Shown here one piece after another: positions 26,001-35,191 of a stretch of DNA of 64,000 nt. The notes under the pieces are model-generated. The model made no database searches and had not been told where the DNA came from. It worked only from the letters and a program-made list of their open reading frames with translations. Positions within the stretch are counted from its first letter, which is position 1. Each line of letters begins with the position of its first letter. Where the stretch lies: positions 1,116,001 to 1,180,000 of the forward strand of contig OZ245335.1 of NCBI GenBank assembly GCA_965226235.1. Reading direction: 5' to 3'. This DNA comes from CAYFZO01 sp965226235 (GTDB lineage Bacteria; Pseudomonadota; Gammaproteobacteria; Poriferisulfidales; Oxydemutatoraceae). The position numbers and the translations under genes are program-made.

Positions 26001-29000
26001 TAGCCGGAAGCGCCGCGGCACGAACTCCACCCGCAGGGAAACTGGAACTACCCGCGTGTGCAAAACCTCTTTGTAGTCCCCGTCCTCGTCCTTCGACACC
26101 ACCTTGCCATCTATTAAGCCCAGCGTCACCATTTGTAGCGGCACATTCGAACGAAGGTCCGTCGAAAATCCGACTTTATCCCCCGGTTCCGGGGGATCAC
26201 CGCTGCTGACGCGACCATTGGGCAGCGGCGGCAGAAGATCAAACAAGAACTTCTCGTCCCCCCCCAGCAACTCCAGATCGTCCAGCACCAGCACCAACTC
26301 ACGAGAGCCGCCAACCAGAATTCGCAGCGTCGTGGCCCTGGGACCGGCATTGTCCGGCGGGGTGGTGATCTCAAGCGGCGCGCCGTCCCGTGTGGCAAAG
26401 GAGATAGTAAACTCGCGCAACACCCGCACCGGCAACGTCGCAGACGGCGGGATCGTCGTGCACAGCGTATCCGGCATCGTCCCTAGCAACTGCAACTGCA
26501 AATCGTCCCTCTGTACCGCAAGGGGAAGGAACGCGGCCAGTTCCAGTTCCAGTTCCTGCGACATTTCTCCTGCACGGAAAGTGAACTCAGCCGGCTCTAT
26601 CTCCAGACCCGACTGCGCCCCAACGCTTACAGACACATCGACCTGCTCGGCGCCGAGCAGGCGCTTGCCGGCAACGCCTTCCAGGGAGACCAACACCCGC
26701 GTCAAAGCACCGGCAACCCGCGGCGACGAAGCGCCGGCAACCCGCGTCGAAGCACTGGCAACCACCACCGCGGCAGACAGCCGCTCACCCTGCGGCGAGC
26801 GGAACACCCACTCGAATTCACGCGCGCCGACGATGCACACGGGCAACTCGGCGTCCACAAATTCCGCGCCCGCCAGACTCGCGGGAGGCATCCCCACCGA
26901 GGCGACCAAAACCGTCACCCCGGGCGACGTGTCCGCAGCAACGCTCAGCACAACCACATGACTCGTAGCAGAGGCGTCGAACGACAGTTCGGTCGGCGAC
27001 ATCACGCTCACCGTGCTGGCATCGTCCAGAAGCAATCCCACAAGCACCTCATCTCCTGCCGGCAGGCGCGACGCGTCGGTCAGCGACAGAACCACCGTCT
27101 CCTCCGTGCCGGTCAGAATCCCGACCCGCGGCGGCTCGAACACCAAGCGAAACTCGTTCGGAAACACCTCGATCCTCAGCGTCGCCGGTGCGACCGCCGC
27201 ACCGGCCACATCGGGCAGCGACGCCGTCAGCACGCCACCCGTCGCGATCGTCGCCACTTCCAGCATCACCACAGCCGCGGTGCTACCTGCGGTGAACTCC
27301 ACCGGCCCCGCAACCCGCACGCTGCCGGCCGGGTCAGACGAGTCATATGCAAACGTGACCTCGACCGCTTCATCATCTCCTATGAGTCCCGTATCGCCCG
27401 TCAGCGTCAACGTCACCTGCGTCGTGGCGCCCGCGACAACGGAAACCGATGCCAGATCAAACGCCAACGCCAACGTGAACGTCTGCGGGACAATCTCCAC
27501 CGCCAGTGTCGCCGGTGTGACCGTCGCACCGGCCGCCTCGGGCACCGATGCCGTCAGCACGCCACCCGTCGCGGTCGTCGCCGCTTCCAGCATCACCACA
27601 GCCGCGGTGCTGCCCGCAGTGAACGTCACCGGCTCCAGAATCTGCACGCCGCCATCCGGGTCAGACGAGTCATATGCAAACGTGACCTCGACCGCCTCAT
27701 CATCTCCTATGAGTCCCGTATCTCCCGTCAGCGTCAGCGTCACCTGCGTCGTGGCGCCCGCGACAACGGAAACCGATGCCAGATCAAACGCCAACGCCAA
27801 CGCCCGCGGGACAATCTCCACCGCCAGTGTCGCCGAAACCACCCGCGTGTTCGCGACCGGTACATCTACATCGCCCGACAGTACCTCGCCCGAGGCGACC
27901 ACCATCCCCAGCGGCGACACTGCGTCGAAAAGTGCCGCGATGGTGAGGGTCGCGCGCGGCGTAGTCGGCGTTAGCGTCAGTTCAAGCGGAATGACTGTCA
28001 CCGTCGTCGGCTGCAACGAAACCAGCAACTGCTCGTCCTCCATCAGCACATCCGGGTTCTCCAGCACCACCACCACCTCGGTCGTGGCACCCGCAATCAC
28101 CGACACCGTTGACGCATCGAATGCCAGTACGAACGCACGCGGGACGATCTCCACCGGCACCACCGCAGGGTCGATTTCTGCGTTGACCAGACCGGCGGCC
28201 GCATCGAATGTCGCCTCCAGTACCCCTGCGGTCGCTTCCAGCGTCGCGCTCAGCGTCGAGGCAGCCTCAATGCTGGATGTGGGACTCGCTACGTCAAACA
28301 CCACTGGGGACAGCGTCACGCCGACACCATCGGTGTATGTCCAATCGACCGTCAGTGTCTCGCCCGCAAACAGACGCGACGCACCGAACGGCGTGTTGAC
28401 CCTCGACAGGGTGGCGACGACCGGGATGCTTTCGCCCGCGAGCACCTGCACGCCGGTGTTGATCTGCAGGCTCCACGCCTCCAGCGTGCCGATACCACCA
28501 GTCCTATAGTCACCTACCAACAGTTCCCACGTGCCCCGCGCGGGCGCCCCTACCAAAGCAGCCAGAGCTGCATGATCCAGCGAGGTGTATGTCTCGAAGA
28601 GATTCTCCCCAGAGCTGCCCGTCTCGTCATGCAACGCCATCGTCCCATCCTTGGGAGAAGTCAGAAAAACGCGCAGCTCTCCGATAAACGGGTGCCGGAT
28701 CTCTACCCGTACCGCCAGCGATTCGATCGTGATTTCGTCCCTCACAGTGATGACGCTACGCACCAACTGCGTACCCGTACCCGTACTATCCGGGATCGCC
28801 TCGTTCGGGCGCTCCGTCCGACTGAACTGATCGTCACCGGAGAGCGACAGGCGGAAGCGCCGCGGCGCGATCTCCACCGGTAGCGCTCCCGGCGCGATCT
28901 CGGCGTTGACCGAAATGGCGCCCACGACCACCGCCGTCAATGTCCCGCGCGTCGCGTCGAACAACGCGTCCAGCGTCACGCCGACGGTGGTGCTCTCCGC

Positions 29001-32000
29001 GTCGAACGTCACCATCTGCGTGGACAGCGCAACGCCGGTGCCGTCATACGCCAGCACCACTTCCACCACGTCCGGCCCCACTCCCGCCAGCCCCTCGTTC
29101 GTAAACAACTGCGGCGTCCCGAGCGGGGTTTCGACCGCCACCAGCGAAGCCGTCACCGCCGCGCTACCGCCCGCCAGCACCCGCGCGACGAATCCGTTGA
29201 TCTCCAGGCTCCACGCCTCCAGCGTGCCGCTATCACCAGAAACATTATCTACCAACAGTGCCCACTGGCCCTGCGCGGACTCCCCTACCAAAGCAGCCAG
29301 ACCTGCATGATCCAGCGAGGTGTATGTCTCGAAGAGATTATCCGCAGTGCTGCCCGTCTGCCCGTGCAACAACACATCACCCGTTCCCCGGGGAGAGGCC
29401 AGAAGAACGCGCAGGTCTCCGATACGCGGGTGCCGGATCTTTACCCGCACCGCCAGCGATTCGATCGTGATTTCGTCCCCCACAGTGATGAAGTTGTGCA
29501 CCGACTGCGTAACCGTACCATCCGGGATCTCCTGGTTCGGGCGCTCCGTCCGACTGAACCGATTGGAGGGCGACAGCGATAGCCGGAAGCGCCGCGGCAC
29601 GATCTCCACCCGCAGGGAGACTGGAACTACCCGCGTGTGCAAAACCTGTTCGCCGTCCGACTCCAACTCCACCCGGCCAGTTAAGCCCAGCGTCACCGTT
29701 CTTGGCCTCACATTCGATGCGCGGTCCATCGATAAGGTGATTACATCCCCCGGTTCCAAGCCCTGACCGCCGCTGACGTTACCATTGGGCAGCGTCGGCA
29801 CAAGATTCAAAATGAACACCTCGCCCACCCCCAGCAACCCCGGATTATCCAGCACCAGCACCAACGCACGAGAGCCGCCAATCAGAATCTGCACCGTCGT
29901 GGCCCTGCGACCGGCATTGTCCGGCTGGGTGATGATCTCAATCGGCGCGCCGTCCGGCGTGGCGAAGGAGAAAGTAAACTCGCGCAACACCTGCACCGGC
30001 ACCACCGCAGGGTCTATTTCTGCGTTGACCAGACCGGCGGCTGCATCGGGTCTCGCCTCCAGCACCCCTACCCCTGTGGTCGCGTCCGGTGTCGCGCTCA
30101 GCATCGAGGCGACCTCGACGCTGGATGTGGGACTCGCTACTTGAAACACCACCGGGGGCAGCGTCACGCCGGCGCCATCGGTGTATGTCCAATCGGCCGT
30201 CAGCGTCTCGCCCGCAAACAGACGCGACGCACCGAACGGCGTGTCGACCCCCGACAGGGTGACGACGACCGGGATACTTTCGCCTGCGAGCACCTGCACG
30301 CCGGTGTTGATCTGCAGGTACCACGACTCCAGCGTGCCGGCGCTCTCAGTTGCAAAGTTATCTGTCACCGTCAGCGACCAATCGCCCTGCGCGCTACCCC
30401 CGACCAAGGCCGCCAGACCCGCGTCGCCCACCGACATATATGCCCGGACGAGGTCGGGCCCAGTGTCCAAAGCGTTAGGCCTGTGCAGTGTCACCGTCGT
30501 TCCCCCGGGCGGTGTCAGCACAACCTCCAGCTCGCTCCTATCCGGGTGGCTGATCGCGACCCCGACCACCAGCGATTCGATCGTGATGTCCTCCGTCACG
30601 GTGATGATACTGACCAGCGGCGCGAAATCCAGATCCGGAATAAAAGCATGGGGACGCGCCTCCCTTGCGATGCGCCGCGCGGGATCCGCCGGCGCGACCG
30701 ACAGCGACAGCCGGAAGCGCCGCGGCACGATCTCCATCGGCAGCACCGCCGGCGCGACCTCGACGTTCACCGGAACGGCGCCCGCGACCACCGCCGTCAG
30801 CGTCCCCGGCGTCGCGTCGGGCGTCGCGTCCAGCGTCACGCTGACGGCGCTACTCTCCGCGTCGAACATCACCCTCTGCCTGGACAGCGCAACGCCGGTG
30901 CCGACATATATCAGCCCCACTGCCAGCGTCTCGCCCGCAAACAGCCGCGGCGTCCCGAGCGGGGTTTCGACCGCCGCCAGCGAAGCCGTCACCGCCGCGT
31001 TGCCGCCTGCCAGCACCCCCGGGAATTGGCTGATCTCCAGACTCCACGCCTCCAGCGTGCCGCTATCCTGACCAGAATAGTCACCTACCGTCAGTGTCCA
31101 CTCGCCCTGCGCGGGCACCCCTACCAAAGCAGCCAGATCTGCATGATCCAGCGAGGTGTATGTCTCGAAGATATTCTCCGCAGCGCCGCCCGTCTCCCCG
31201 TGCAACAGCACATCCGCTCCCCCGGGAGAGACCAGAGAAACGCGCAGGTCTCTGATAAACGAGTGCCGGATCTCTACCCGCACCGCCAGCAATCCGATCG
31301 TGATTTCGTCCTCCACAGTGATGCTGCTGCGCACCGACTGCTCATCCGTATCATCCGGGATCTCCTCGTTCGGGCGCTCCGTCCGACTGAAGGACCGATT
31401 GGAGAGCGACAGCCGGAAGTGCCGCGGCGCGATCTCCACCGACAAAGTGGTCGAAACCACCCGCGTGTACGCAACCCGGCCTTCGCCCGGCACCACTCGG
31501 CCAGAGGCGAGCACCATCCCTTCCAGCGGATCCGCGTCGTGGCGCGCTTCGATGGTGAAGGTCGCGCGCGGCATAGCCGGCGTCAGCGTCAGTGTAGACG
31601 GAACGGCAACCACGATCTCCGCCGAGAGAGAGACCTCGACTACCTCATCCACCCTCAGCAATCCCGGATTGTCCAGCGCCACCACCACCTCGGTCGTGCC
31701 ACCCGCCAGCACCCGCGCCGCGCCATCCGGCGTGGCAAAGGAGAGCGCCAGTTCGGAAAACACCCGCACCGGCAATGTCGTCGACGACGGGATCGTTACG
31801 CTGTCCACCAATTCCGTCGGCATCGTCTGCGTCAGCTGTACCTGCAACTCGTCGATGTCGCCCTGATCCGCGTCAGGAAACGCGGTCAAAACAATCGCCT
31901 GCGGCGAGCCGCGCTGGATCGATGCCGTCTCCGGAGACACAGCCGACAGAACAGCACCCAGCGTTACGTCCACCTGCTCGCCTTCGAACAGCCGCTCTCC

Positions 32001-33917
32001 GGAAACACCTTCCAGGGAGACCAGCAACTGCGTCGATGCGCCTGCAACCACCACCGCGGTAGACAGCTGCTCACCCTGCGGCGAACGGAACACCCACTCG
32101 AACTCACGCATATCCAGCAAGTTCACCAGCAGCCTGGCACTCACGAACGAAGCGTGGATGTCCGTGTCCACGGAGTCCACTGACGCGATCAGCGTCGCGC
32201 TACCCGTGCTGCTGCTATCCGGAACCATCAGCTCCACCCTCAGGCTCGTGCTGTCCCGGCCGAACGCCAGCGGTGGATGCATCAGCGTCAGCGATGGCGA
32301 TAATCCTAGCGACATAGCCACGGCGAATACGGCATTGACATTGACCGACTCCGGCAACAGCGACGCGTCCGACAGCGTCAAAACAACTGCCTCCGTGCCG
32401 CCGACCAAGATCCCGATCATCCCCGGCGGCTCGAATGCCAAACGAAGCTCCCGCGGCAAAATCTCCACTATGGCCGGCTCCTGTTCGACATTCGCGTTCA
32501 CCAAGGAGGGGGAGGGCAACCGGCCGGATTGCAGGACAGGGACCCTGGATGACGAATCCAACTCCACCGCCAGCACGATTTCGCGCTCGGTACTGCCCGC
32601 ACGAAACTCCACTGTCCCCGGCAGCACCTCGATGCCTGCATCGGCGGGAAGATTATCCTGCAGATTCAATCGAAACACCTCGTCAGCAAACAGTTGCGGC
32701 CTCCCGAACCCGGTATCCACCCCCGACAACCGCACCCGCAACGGGGTCGAACCAGCCGCGAGCACGTACACCACCGAAACCGGGGCGCCGGTTTCGCTCA
32801 GAAGCGACACGCGGAAACTCCGCGGCATGATCTCCACCGCCAGGGCGGTCGAAACCACCCGCGTGTTCGCGACCGTTGTGCCGTCATCCCGTTGCACCTC
32901 GCCCGAGGCGACCACCATCCCTTCCGGCGGATCCGCGTCGTGGCGCGCCGTGACAGAGAAGGTCGCGCTCGACTGCACCGCAGTCAGCGTCAGCGGTGCA
33001 GACGGAGCGACTGTCACCGTCGCCGTCGTCGGCTGCAGCAAAACCTGCACTGTCTCGCCCGGAAACAGGGCTGCGGGATTGCGCAGGATCAGCCTCACCC
33101 CGGTCGTAGCACCCGCCAGCACATCCACACCAAAGGAGTCCACACCAAAGGAGTTCGAGAAGCCGGTGTACAGGGGCACCCCCGACGCCGTCTCCAGCCC
33201 CAGGAACAGCTCGCGCTCGAGAATCTCCACCCGCTGCGGCACCAGCTCCTCCAGATTCCGGTTCGGTGCTGTCAGACTACTGAAGAACAAGTTGCCGTCG
33301 CTCGCGCCCGGAAAAACCGACAGGGTAACTATCGTCCGGTCGCTTGTCTCCGTGAACATCGCCTCCGACAGGGTCACCTCAGATGAGGCCACCCCAGATT
33401 CGTCCATGTAGCCAAAGGCGATCTCCAGCTGCTCGTCACTGGCCAGCCTTGGCACGGACCCATCTACCCGGGTCAAAACCGCCTCCAACTCCCATTTCCC
33501 GGGCATGACTTGCAAGACGTTGCCCTGCTGCTGCGACGGCAGCAAGTCAAACTGCAGAGACCATTCATTCACCGCGATTTCTTCTTCTTCACTGCCAGCC
33601 ACCCTGCTCACAAACAGGGTCCATTGCCCTCGCGCCGAAAGCCCGGACACCGCCTCGGAAAACGTGCCGGAATCATCCGCTACCGCCACCGCCCCCAGGT
33701 CCAGGTGCACTGTCCCACCCATGATCTGCACCGGACTACTCTCAAACATTCGGCCGGTCGGATCCTCCAGCTGGAACTGCAAGTCGACCGGGGGGTTCCG
33801 GTGGGCGATCGACACGGTCAAATCCATCCGCTCGATCACGCCGTCCACCGGCACGATGATGCTTGACTTGCTCGACTTGAAGCCGCTTCCCGACAACAGC
33901 CGGGTACGGATAGGCAT
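20004..33917 (-). CDS. giant protein, C-terminal 4,637-codon segment: P domains and beta-sandwich repeats
   Basis: An uninterrupted 13.9-kb frame ending in TGA at 20004-20006. It contains eight proprotein-convertase P domains. Each has F-S-R-T-E-R-P-N-E, I-T-V-x-D-E-I-T-I-E-S-L, N-L-F-E-T-Y-T-S-L-D-H-A and G-T-L-E-A-W-S-L blocks; two are divergent. Beta-sandwich modules lie between them, recognisable by V-x-A-G-x-T-T-x-V-x-x-x-L and closing with V-E-I-x-P-R. The last 2.3 kb is seven tandem ~108-residue copies. The protein ends R-V-R-V-R-V-F-L-E-G-P-L-Q, with no LPXTG, PEP-CTERM, autotransporter barrel or RTX repeat. The ATG at 33917 has no Shine-Dalgarno and falls inside a P domain, so it is not a true start. 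Confidence 0.85.
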   Translation of the reverse strand: MPIRTRLLSGSGFKSSKSSIIVPVDGVIERMDLTVSIAHRNPPVDLQFQLEDPTGRMFESSPVQIMGGTVHLDLGAVAVADDSGTFSEAVSGLSARGQWTLFVSRVAGSEEEEIAVNEWSLQFDLLPSQQQGNVLQVMPGKWELEAVLTRVDGSVPRLASDEQLEIAFGYMDESGVASSEVTLSEAMFTETSDRTIVTLSVFPGASDGNLFFSSLTAPNRNLEELVPQRVEILERELFLGLETASGVPLYTGFSNSFGVDSFGVDVLAGATTGVRLILRNPAALFPGETVQVLLQPTTATVTVAPSAPLTLTAVQSSATFSVTARHDADPPEGMVVASGEVQRDDGTTVANTRVVSTALAVEIMPRSFRVSLLSETGAPVSVVYVLAAGSTPLRVRLSGVDTGFGRPQLFADEVFRLNLQDNLPADAGIEVLPGTVEFRAGSTEREIVLAVELDSSSRVPVLQSGRLPSPSLVNANVEQEPAIVEILPRELRLAFEPPGMIGILVGGTEAVVLTLSDASLLPESVNVNAVFAVAMSLGLSPSLTLMHPPLAFGRDSTSLRVELMVPDSSSTGSATLIASVDSVDTDIHASFVSARLLVNLLDMREFEWVFRSPQGEQLSTAVVVAGASTQLLVSLEGVSGERLFEGEQVDVTLGAVLSAVSPETASIQRGSPQAIVLTAFPDADQGDIDELQVQLTQTMPTELVDSVTIPSSTTLPVRVFSELALSFATPDGAARVLAGGTTEVVVALDNPGLLRVDEVVEVSLSAEIVVAVPSTLTLTPAMPRATFTIEARHDADPLEGMVLASGRVVPGEGRVAYTRVVSTTLSVEIAPRHFRLSLSNRSFSRTERPNEEIPDDTDEQSVRSSITVEDEITIGLLAVRVEIRHSFIRDLRVSLVSPGGADVLLHGETGGAAENIFETYTSLDHADLAALVGVPAQGEWTLTVGDYSGQDSGTLEAWSLEISQFPGVLAGGNAAVTASLAAVETPLGTPRLFAGETLAVGLIYVGTGVALSRQRVMFDAESSAVSVTLDATPDATPGTLTAVVAGAVPVNVEVAPAVLPMEIVPRRFRLSLSVAPADPARRIAREARPHAFIPDLDFAPLVSIITVTEDITIESLVVGVAISHPDRSELEVVLTPPGGTTVTLHRPNALDTGPDLVRAYMSVGDAGLAALVGGSAQGDWSLTVTDNFATESAGTLESWYLQINTGVQVLAGESIPVVVTLSGVDTPFGASRLFAGETLTADWTYTDGAGVTLPPVVFQVASPTSSVEVASMLSATPDATTGVGVLEARPDAAAGLVNAEIDPAVVPVQVLREFTFSFATPDGAPIEIITQPDNAGRRATTVQILIGGSRALVLVLDNPGLLGVGEVFILNLVPTLPNGNVSGGQGLEPGDVITLSMDRASNVRPRTVTLGLTGRVELESDGEQVLHTRVVPVSLRVEIVPRRFRLSLSPSNRFSRTERPNQEIPDGTVTQSVHNFITVGDEITIESLAVRVKIRHPRIGDLRVLLASPRGTGDVLLHGQTGSTADNLFETYTSLDHAGLAALVGESAQGQWALLVDNVSGDSGTLEAWSLEINGFVARVLAGGSAAVTASLVAVETPLGTPQLFTNEGLAGVGPDVVEVVLAYDGTGVALSTQMVTFDAESTTVGVTLDALFDATRGTLTAVVVGAISVNAEIAPGALPVEIAPRRFRLSLSGDDQFSRTERPNEAIPDSTGTGTQLVRSVITVRDEITIESLAVRVEIRHPFIGELRVFLTSPKDGTMALHDETGSSGENLFETYTSLDHAALAALVGAPARGTWELLVGDYRTGGIGTLEAWSLQINTGVQVLAGESIPVVATLSRVNTPFGASRLFAGETLTVDWTYTDGVGVTLSPVVFDVASPTSSIEAASTLSATLEATAGVLEATFDAAAGLVNAEIDPAVVPVEIVPRAFVLAFDASTVSVIAGATTEVVVVLENPDVLMEDEQLLVSLQPTTVTVIPLELTLTPTTPRATLTIAALFDAVSPLGMVVASGEVLSGDVDVPVANTRVVSATLAVEIVPRALALAFDLASVSVVAGATTQVTLTLTGDTGLIGDDEAVEVTFAYDSSDPDGGVQILEPVTFTAGSTAAVVMLEAATTATGGVLTASVPEAAGATVTPATLAVEIVPQTFTLALAFDLASVSVVAGATTQVTLTLTGDTGLIGDDEAVEVTFAYDSSDPAGSVRVAGPVEFTAGSTAAVVMLEVATIATGGVLTASLPDVAGAAVAPATLRIEVFPNEFRLVFEPPRVGILTGTEETVVLSLTDASRLPAGDEVLVGLLLDDASTVSVMSPTELSFDASATSHVVVLSVAADTSPGVTVLVASVGMPPASLAGAEFVDAELPVCIVGAREFEWVFRSPQGERLSAAVVVASASTRVAGASSPRVAGALTRVLVSLEGVAGKRLLGAEQVDVSVSVGAQSGLEIEPAEFTFRAGEMSQELELELAAFLPLAVQRDDLQLQLLGTMPDTLCTTIPPSATLPVRVLREFTISFATRDGAPLEITTPPDNAGPRATTLRILVGGSRELVLVLDDLELLGGDEKFLFDLLPPLPNGRVSSGDPPEPGDKVGFSTDLRSNVPLQMVTLGLIDGKVVSKDEDGDYKEVLHTRVVPVSLRVEFVPRRFRLSLSPAGVVQFSRTERPNEAIPDNTAMQSVRSTITVAEATVIKSLEVRVEISHLDIGDLRVLLVSPEGVVVALHDRMSGSAENLFETYTSLDHAGLAALVGVPAQGEWTLTVGDYNDGETGTLEAWSLEINGFARVLAGGSAAVTASLVAVETPLGTPQLFANEMLAGVGPEVVEVVLAYDDGTGVALSEQMVTFTAGRTAVDVTLDALLDATRGTLTAVAGAISVNAEIAPAALRIEVLPNEFRLVFEPPQIGILTGMTETVVLSLTNASHLPAGDEVLVRLRLDDASTVSVMSPTELSFDASATSHVVVLRAAADTSPGATVLVASVEMSPASLAGAEFMDAGLPVSIIGAREFKWVFRSPQGERLSTAVVVASASTRVAGASPRVTGASTRVLVSLEGVAGESLRDGEQVNVSVSAGAQLGLEIDPATLTFRAGEMSQELELELTALLPLAVQRDDLQLQLLETVPSTLRTTIPSSATLPVQVLREFTISFATRDGTPLEITTSPDNTSRGVTTVQILSGGDRTVMWVLDNPEFLDTELLGGDEKFLFDLLPPLRHGRVQSGQNAEPGDVFTFSMEDRSDLLPGTVQLRGLLAGRVVLESNDKEVLHTRVVPITLRVEIVPRRFRLSLSPAGVVQFSRTERPNEAIQDTFRQSVQSAITVGDEITIESLAVRVEIRHSFIGDLRVFLVSPKGAVVALHDEAGGSAENLFETYTSLDHAGLAALVGAPAQGVWTLSVGDYADGNIGTLEAWSLEINGFAPVLAGGSVSLVASLTAIRTPPLGIPRVFAGEELEVVLAYDDGTGVALSTQRVTFDADLTPVGVTLDALFNATRGTLTAVVAGAISVNAEIASAALPVEIAPRRFRLSLSSAAGKFSRTVRPNELIPDDTGMQSVRSVITVEDEITIESLTVQVEILHPFIGDLRVFLVSPEGEAVALHDRAGGSAENLFETYTSLDHAGLAALVGAPAQGEWTLTVDDYLLRGEIGTLEAWSLQINTGVQVIAGESIPVVATLSGVDTPFGASRLFAGETLTVDWTYTDGVGVTLSPVVFDVTSPTSSVEVASILSATSTATAGVLEAIFDAAAGLVNATVDPQEIPVIVVRRFRLAFVPATTARVLAGGATEVEVVLENAGLLREGETLQVTLRPTTATVIPLELTLTADEESTIFTIVAPFDAVPPLGMVVATGKVLLLADGTAVAHTRVGSTTLAVEIVPRAFTLALAFDLASVSVVAGATTQVTLTLTGDTELIGEDEAVEVTFAYDSSDPAGGGVEVVALGLVMFTAGSTAAVVMLEAATTATDGVLTASVPDVAGATVAPATLGVEIVPRAFTLAFDLASVSVVAGATAQVTLTLTGATELIGDDVFAATFTYAPSDSAGGGGVDVVALEPMMFTRGSTAAVVTLEAATTATDGVLEASVLDVDGAGAAVAPATLGVEIVPRVFALAFDLASVSVVAGATTQVTLTLTGATELIGDDVFAATFTYAPSDPAGGGGVDVVALEPMMFTAGSTAVVVTLEAATTATDGELEASVLDVDGAGAAVAPATLGVGIVPRVFALAFDLASVSVVAGATTRVTLTLTGATELVGDEVFAVMFSYAPDDDDLDGGVQAAGPVTFTTGSTEATVTLEAATTATDGELEASVPDVDGATVAPATLGVEIVPRLFTLAFDLASVSVVAGATTQVTLTLTGATELIGDEVFAVMFSYAPDDGGVEVVALEPMTFTMGSTAAVVMLEAAPTATDGVLTASVPEADGAMVAPATLDVEIVPRLFTLAFDLASVSVVAGATTQVTLTLTGATELVGDEVFAVMFLYAPDDDDLDGGGVEVVALEPVTFTTGSTEATVTLSAETDATAGVLEASVPDVDGAMVAPATLGVEIVPRLFTLVFDLASVSVVAGATTQVTLTLTGATELVGDEVFAVMFSYAPDDPDGGGVEVVGPVTFTTDSTEATVTLSAETDATAGVLKASVLDVDGATVAPATLDVEIVARQAVRVRVRVFLEGPLQ
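20040..22360 (-). repeat. seven tandem ~108-residue beta-sandwich repeats at the C-terminus
   Basis: Each copy contains F-D-L-A-S-V-S-V-V-A-G-A-T-T-Q-V-T and ends A-P-A-T-L-G-V-E-I-V-P-R. Copies recur every ~310-345 bp, and long stretches are nearly identical at the DNA level. Two more copies with the same core, but an E-A-V-E-V-T-F-A-Y variant, lie at about 27.2-27.85 kb. Confidence 0.88.
23000..31430 (-). repeat. seven P-domain modules (an eighth at about 33,550-33,960)
   Basis: Approximate spans are 23,000-23,440, 23,720-24,130, 25,600-26,010, 28,460-28,860, 29,190-29,590, 30,310-30,720 (divergent) and 31,030-31,430, plus the divergent copy at 33,550-33,960. Six copies share a nearly unchanged DNA stretch encoding the T-Y-T-S-L-D-H-A segment. 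The P domain (P/Homo B) normally follows a subtilisin-like protease domain; no protease is present in the window. Confidence 0.82.
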
Positions 33918-34101
33918 TCTGAGCGAACGACTTCACCCCCAGCGACACCCGTAGCCGCATCGGGGTGATGTCCACCGGCACGACCGGCGGCAACAGGCTG
34001 TCCGGTGCCACAAGATTCCCTGTCACCTCGCGCGCGCTCACAATCTGGAACCAGCCCTCAGCCACTTTCACCTCCGGCGGCGCGGAAATGGTAACCACCA
34101 T
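33742..34101 (-). pseudogene. giant-gene fragment (frame-shifted piece)
   Basis: Residues from M-V-V-T-I-S-A-P-P-E-V to V-K-S-F-A-Q-N-A-Y-P (about 34,101-33,915) read as a normal module leading into the first P domain. The coding sense then continues in the frame of the 20004-33917 segment. The remainder of this frame (33,915-33,742) is out of phase. Confidence 0.6.
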
Positions 34102-34754
34102 GCTCGACGTCGTTGCGGCTCAAAATCAGCGTCGACGGGGGAAACAACCACTTGCGACGCTTCCAACTCAACCAACACAGACTGCGTCGCATCCAGCGTT
34201 GCAGCGTTTGTTAGTACCACGCGCACCTCGGTGGAGGCACCCGACTCCACCTCCACCCGGGTCGTCGCAAGCAACACTTCGCCGGCGAGCGTCTCGAGCG
34301 CGAGCAGCGGCAGGAATTCCACATCAATCCGCAGGGTCGCATCGTTGGCTTCGATGTCGGCTACCAGGCTGTCCTGCTCGAGGCTTGCACGCAGCGTCAG
34401 CCGCGACCCCGCCAGCGTAACCGGTACCGTCATCGTAACGGTCGACGAGCGCGCCTGACCCGAGCCCTCCCGCGCGGCCAGCAACACCCCCATCCCCGCA
34501 TTCCCGTCACTCTCGAGCATGATCCCCGTAACCGTGCTGCCATCCGCGTCCACCACCGTCAGGCGTATCCGCGGCGCGTCGTCCGGCACAAACCTCGAGT
34601 CGCCCTGTGCAGTCAGCGTCAATACCAGTTCTACCGTGGTCGACGCCGCGCCGGTGCGCACTGCCAGGAAGCGGTTGCCTTCCGCATCCACCTGGCACAT
34701 CCCCTTCCGTGGGAGGGTCGAGCGCCAGCGCGAATTGTCGCGGCAAGAGGTCAA
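34068..34754 (-). pseudogene. giant-gene fragment (frame-shifted piece)
   Basis: Protein-like from about 34,700 to 34,115, for example G-N-R-F-L-A-V-R-T-G-A and E-V-R-V-V-L-T-N-A. Both ends of the frame are out of phase and coding sense passes to neighbouring frames. Confidence 0.6.
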
Positions 34755-35013
34755 TCCGCAGGTCGTTGACCTTCACCCGGACGCAATCGCTCTCATCCGG
34801 CGCCAGCTCCGATGATCTGCACCGCGCGGACATCAAGTCGGAAGTGGATCCGGATCCTTGGTCACTATCGCGGTCAGAATAGTACTGCTGCGAAACCGCC
34901 TGCTCCCTGATTTCGCTGCTGACCACGACCGCAACCCGTGTCGTGAGCGCAACCGCATCAGAGCCCGCCGGCGCAGCCTCGAAGACCACTCGTGGTCGGA
35001 CGTGACTCGACAC
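34507..35013 (-). pseudogene. giant-gene fragment (frame-shifted piece)
   Basis: Protein-like from about 35,013 to 34,700 (V-R-P-R-V-V-F-E-A then D-L-L-P-R-Q-F-A-L-A-L-D). It then changes frame to the 34,068-34,754 piece. Between 35,250 and 35,013 coding sense hops through at least three frames in short runs. Confidence 0.6.
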
Positions 35014-35191
35014 CCGCTCGGTCTCCCGTCAATTCCAGACCCAGCTCCAGTTCATTCAACCCCAGCGTTGACTCGACAGACCCAGCGGATGGGGACCCTC
35101 CAGGACGACGTCCACCATCAACTCACTGCCCAGCGTCAGCGTCGTCGCACGTCCGCCCCGCGATGGAGAAACGAGATGTTCATTTCGTGAA

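Noticed and set aside
33742..33917. ATG at 33917 as the start of an independent 4,637-residue protein
   Set aside because: No Shine-Dalgarno is present, the codon falls in the middle of a P domain whose beginning is in the adjacent frame (about 34,000-33,915), and there is no signal peptide.
34068..35013. Programmed ribosomal frameshifting as an explanation for the broken frame
   Set aside because: The breaks are too many and go in both directions over short distances, with no shared slippery heptamer or downstream structure that I can see.
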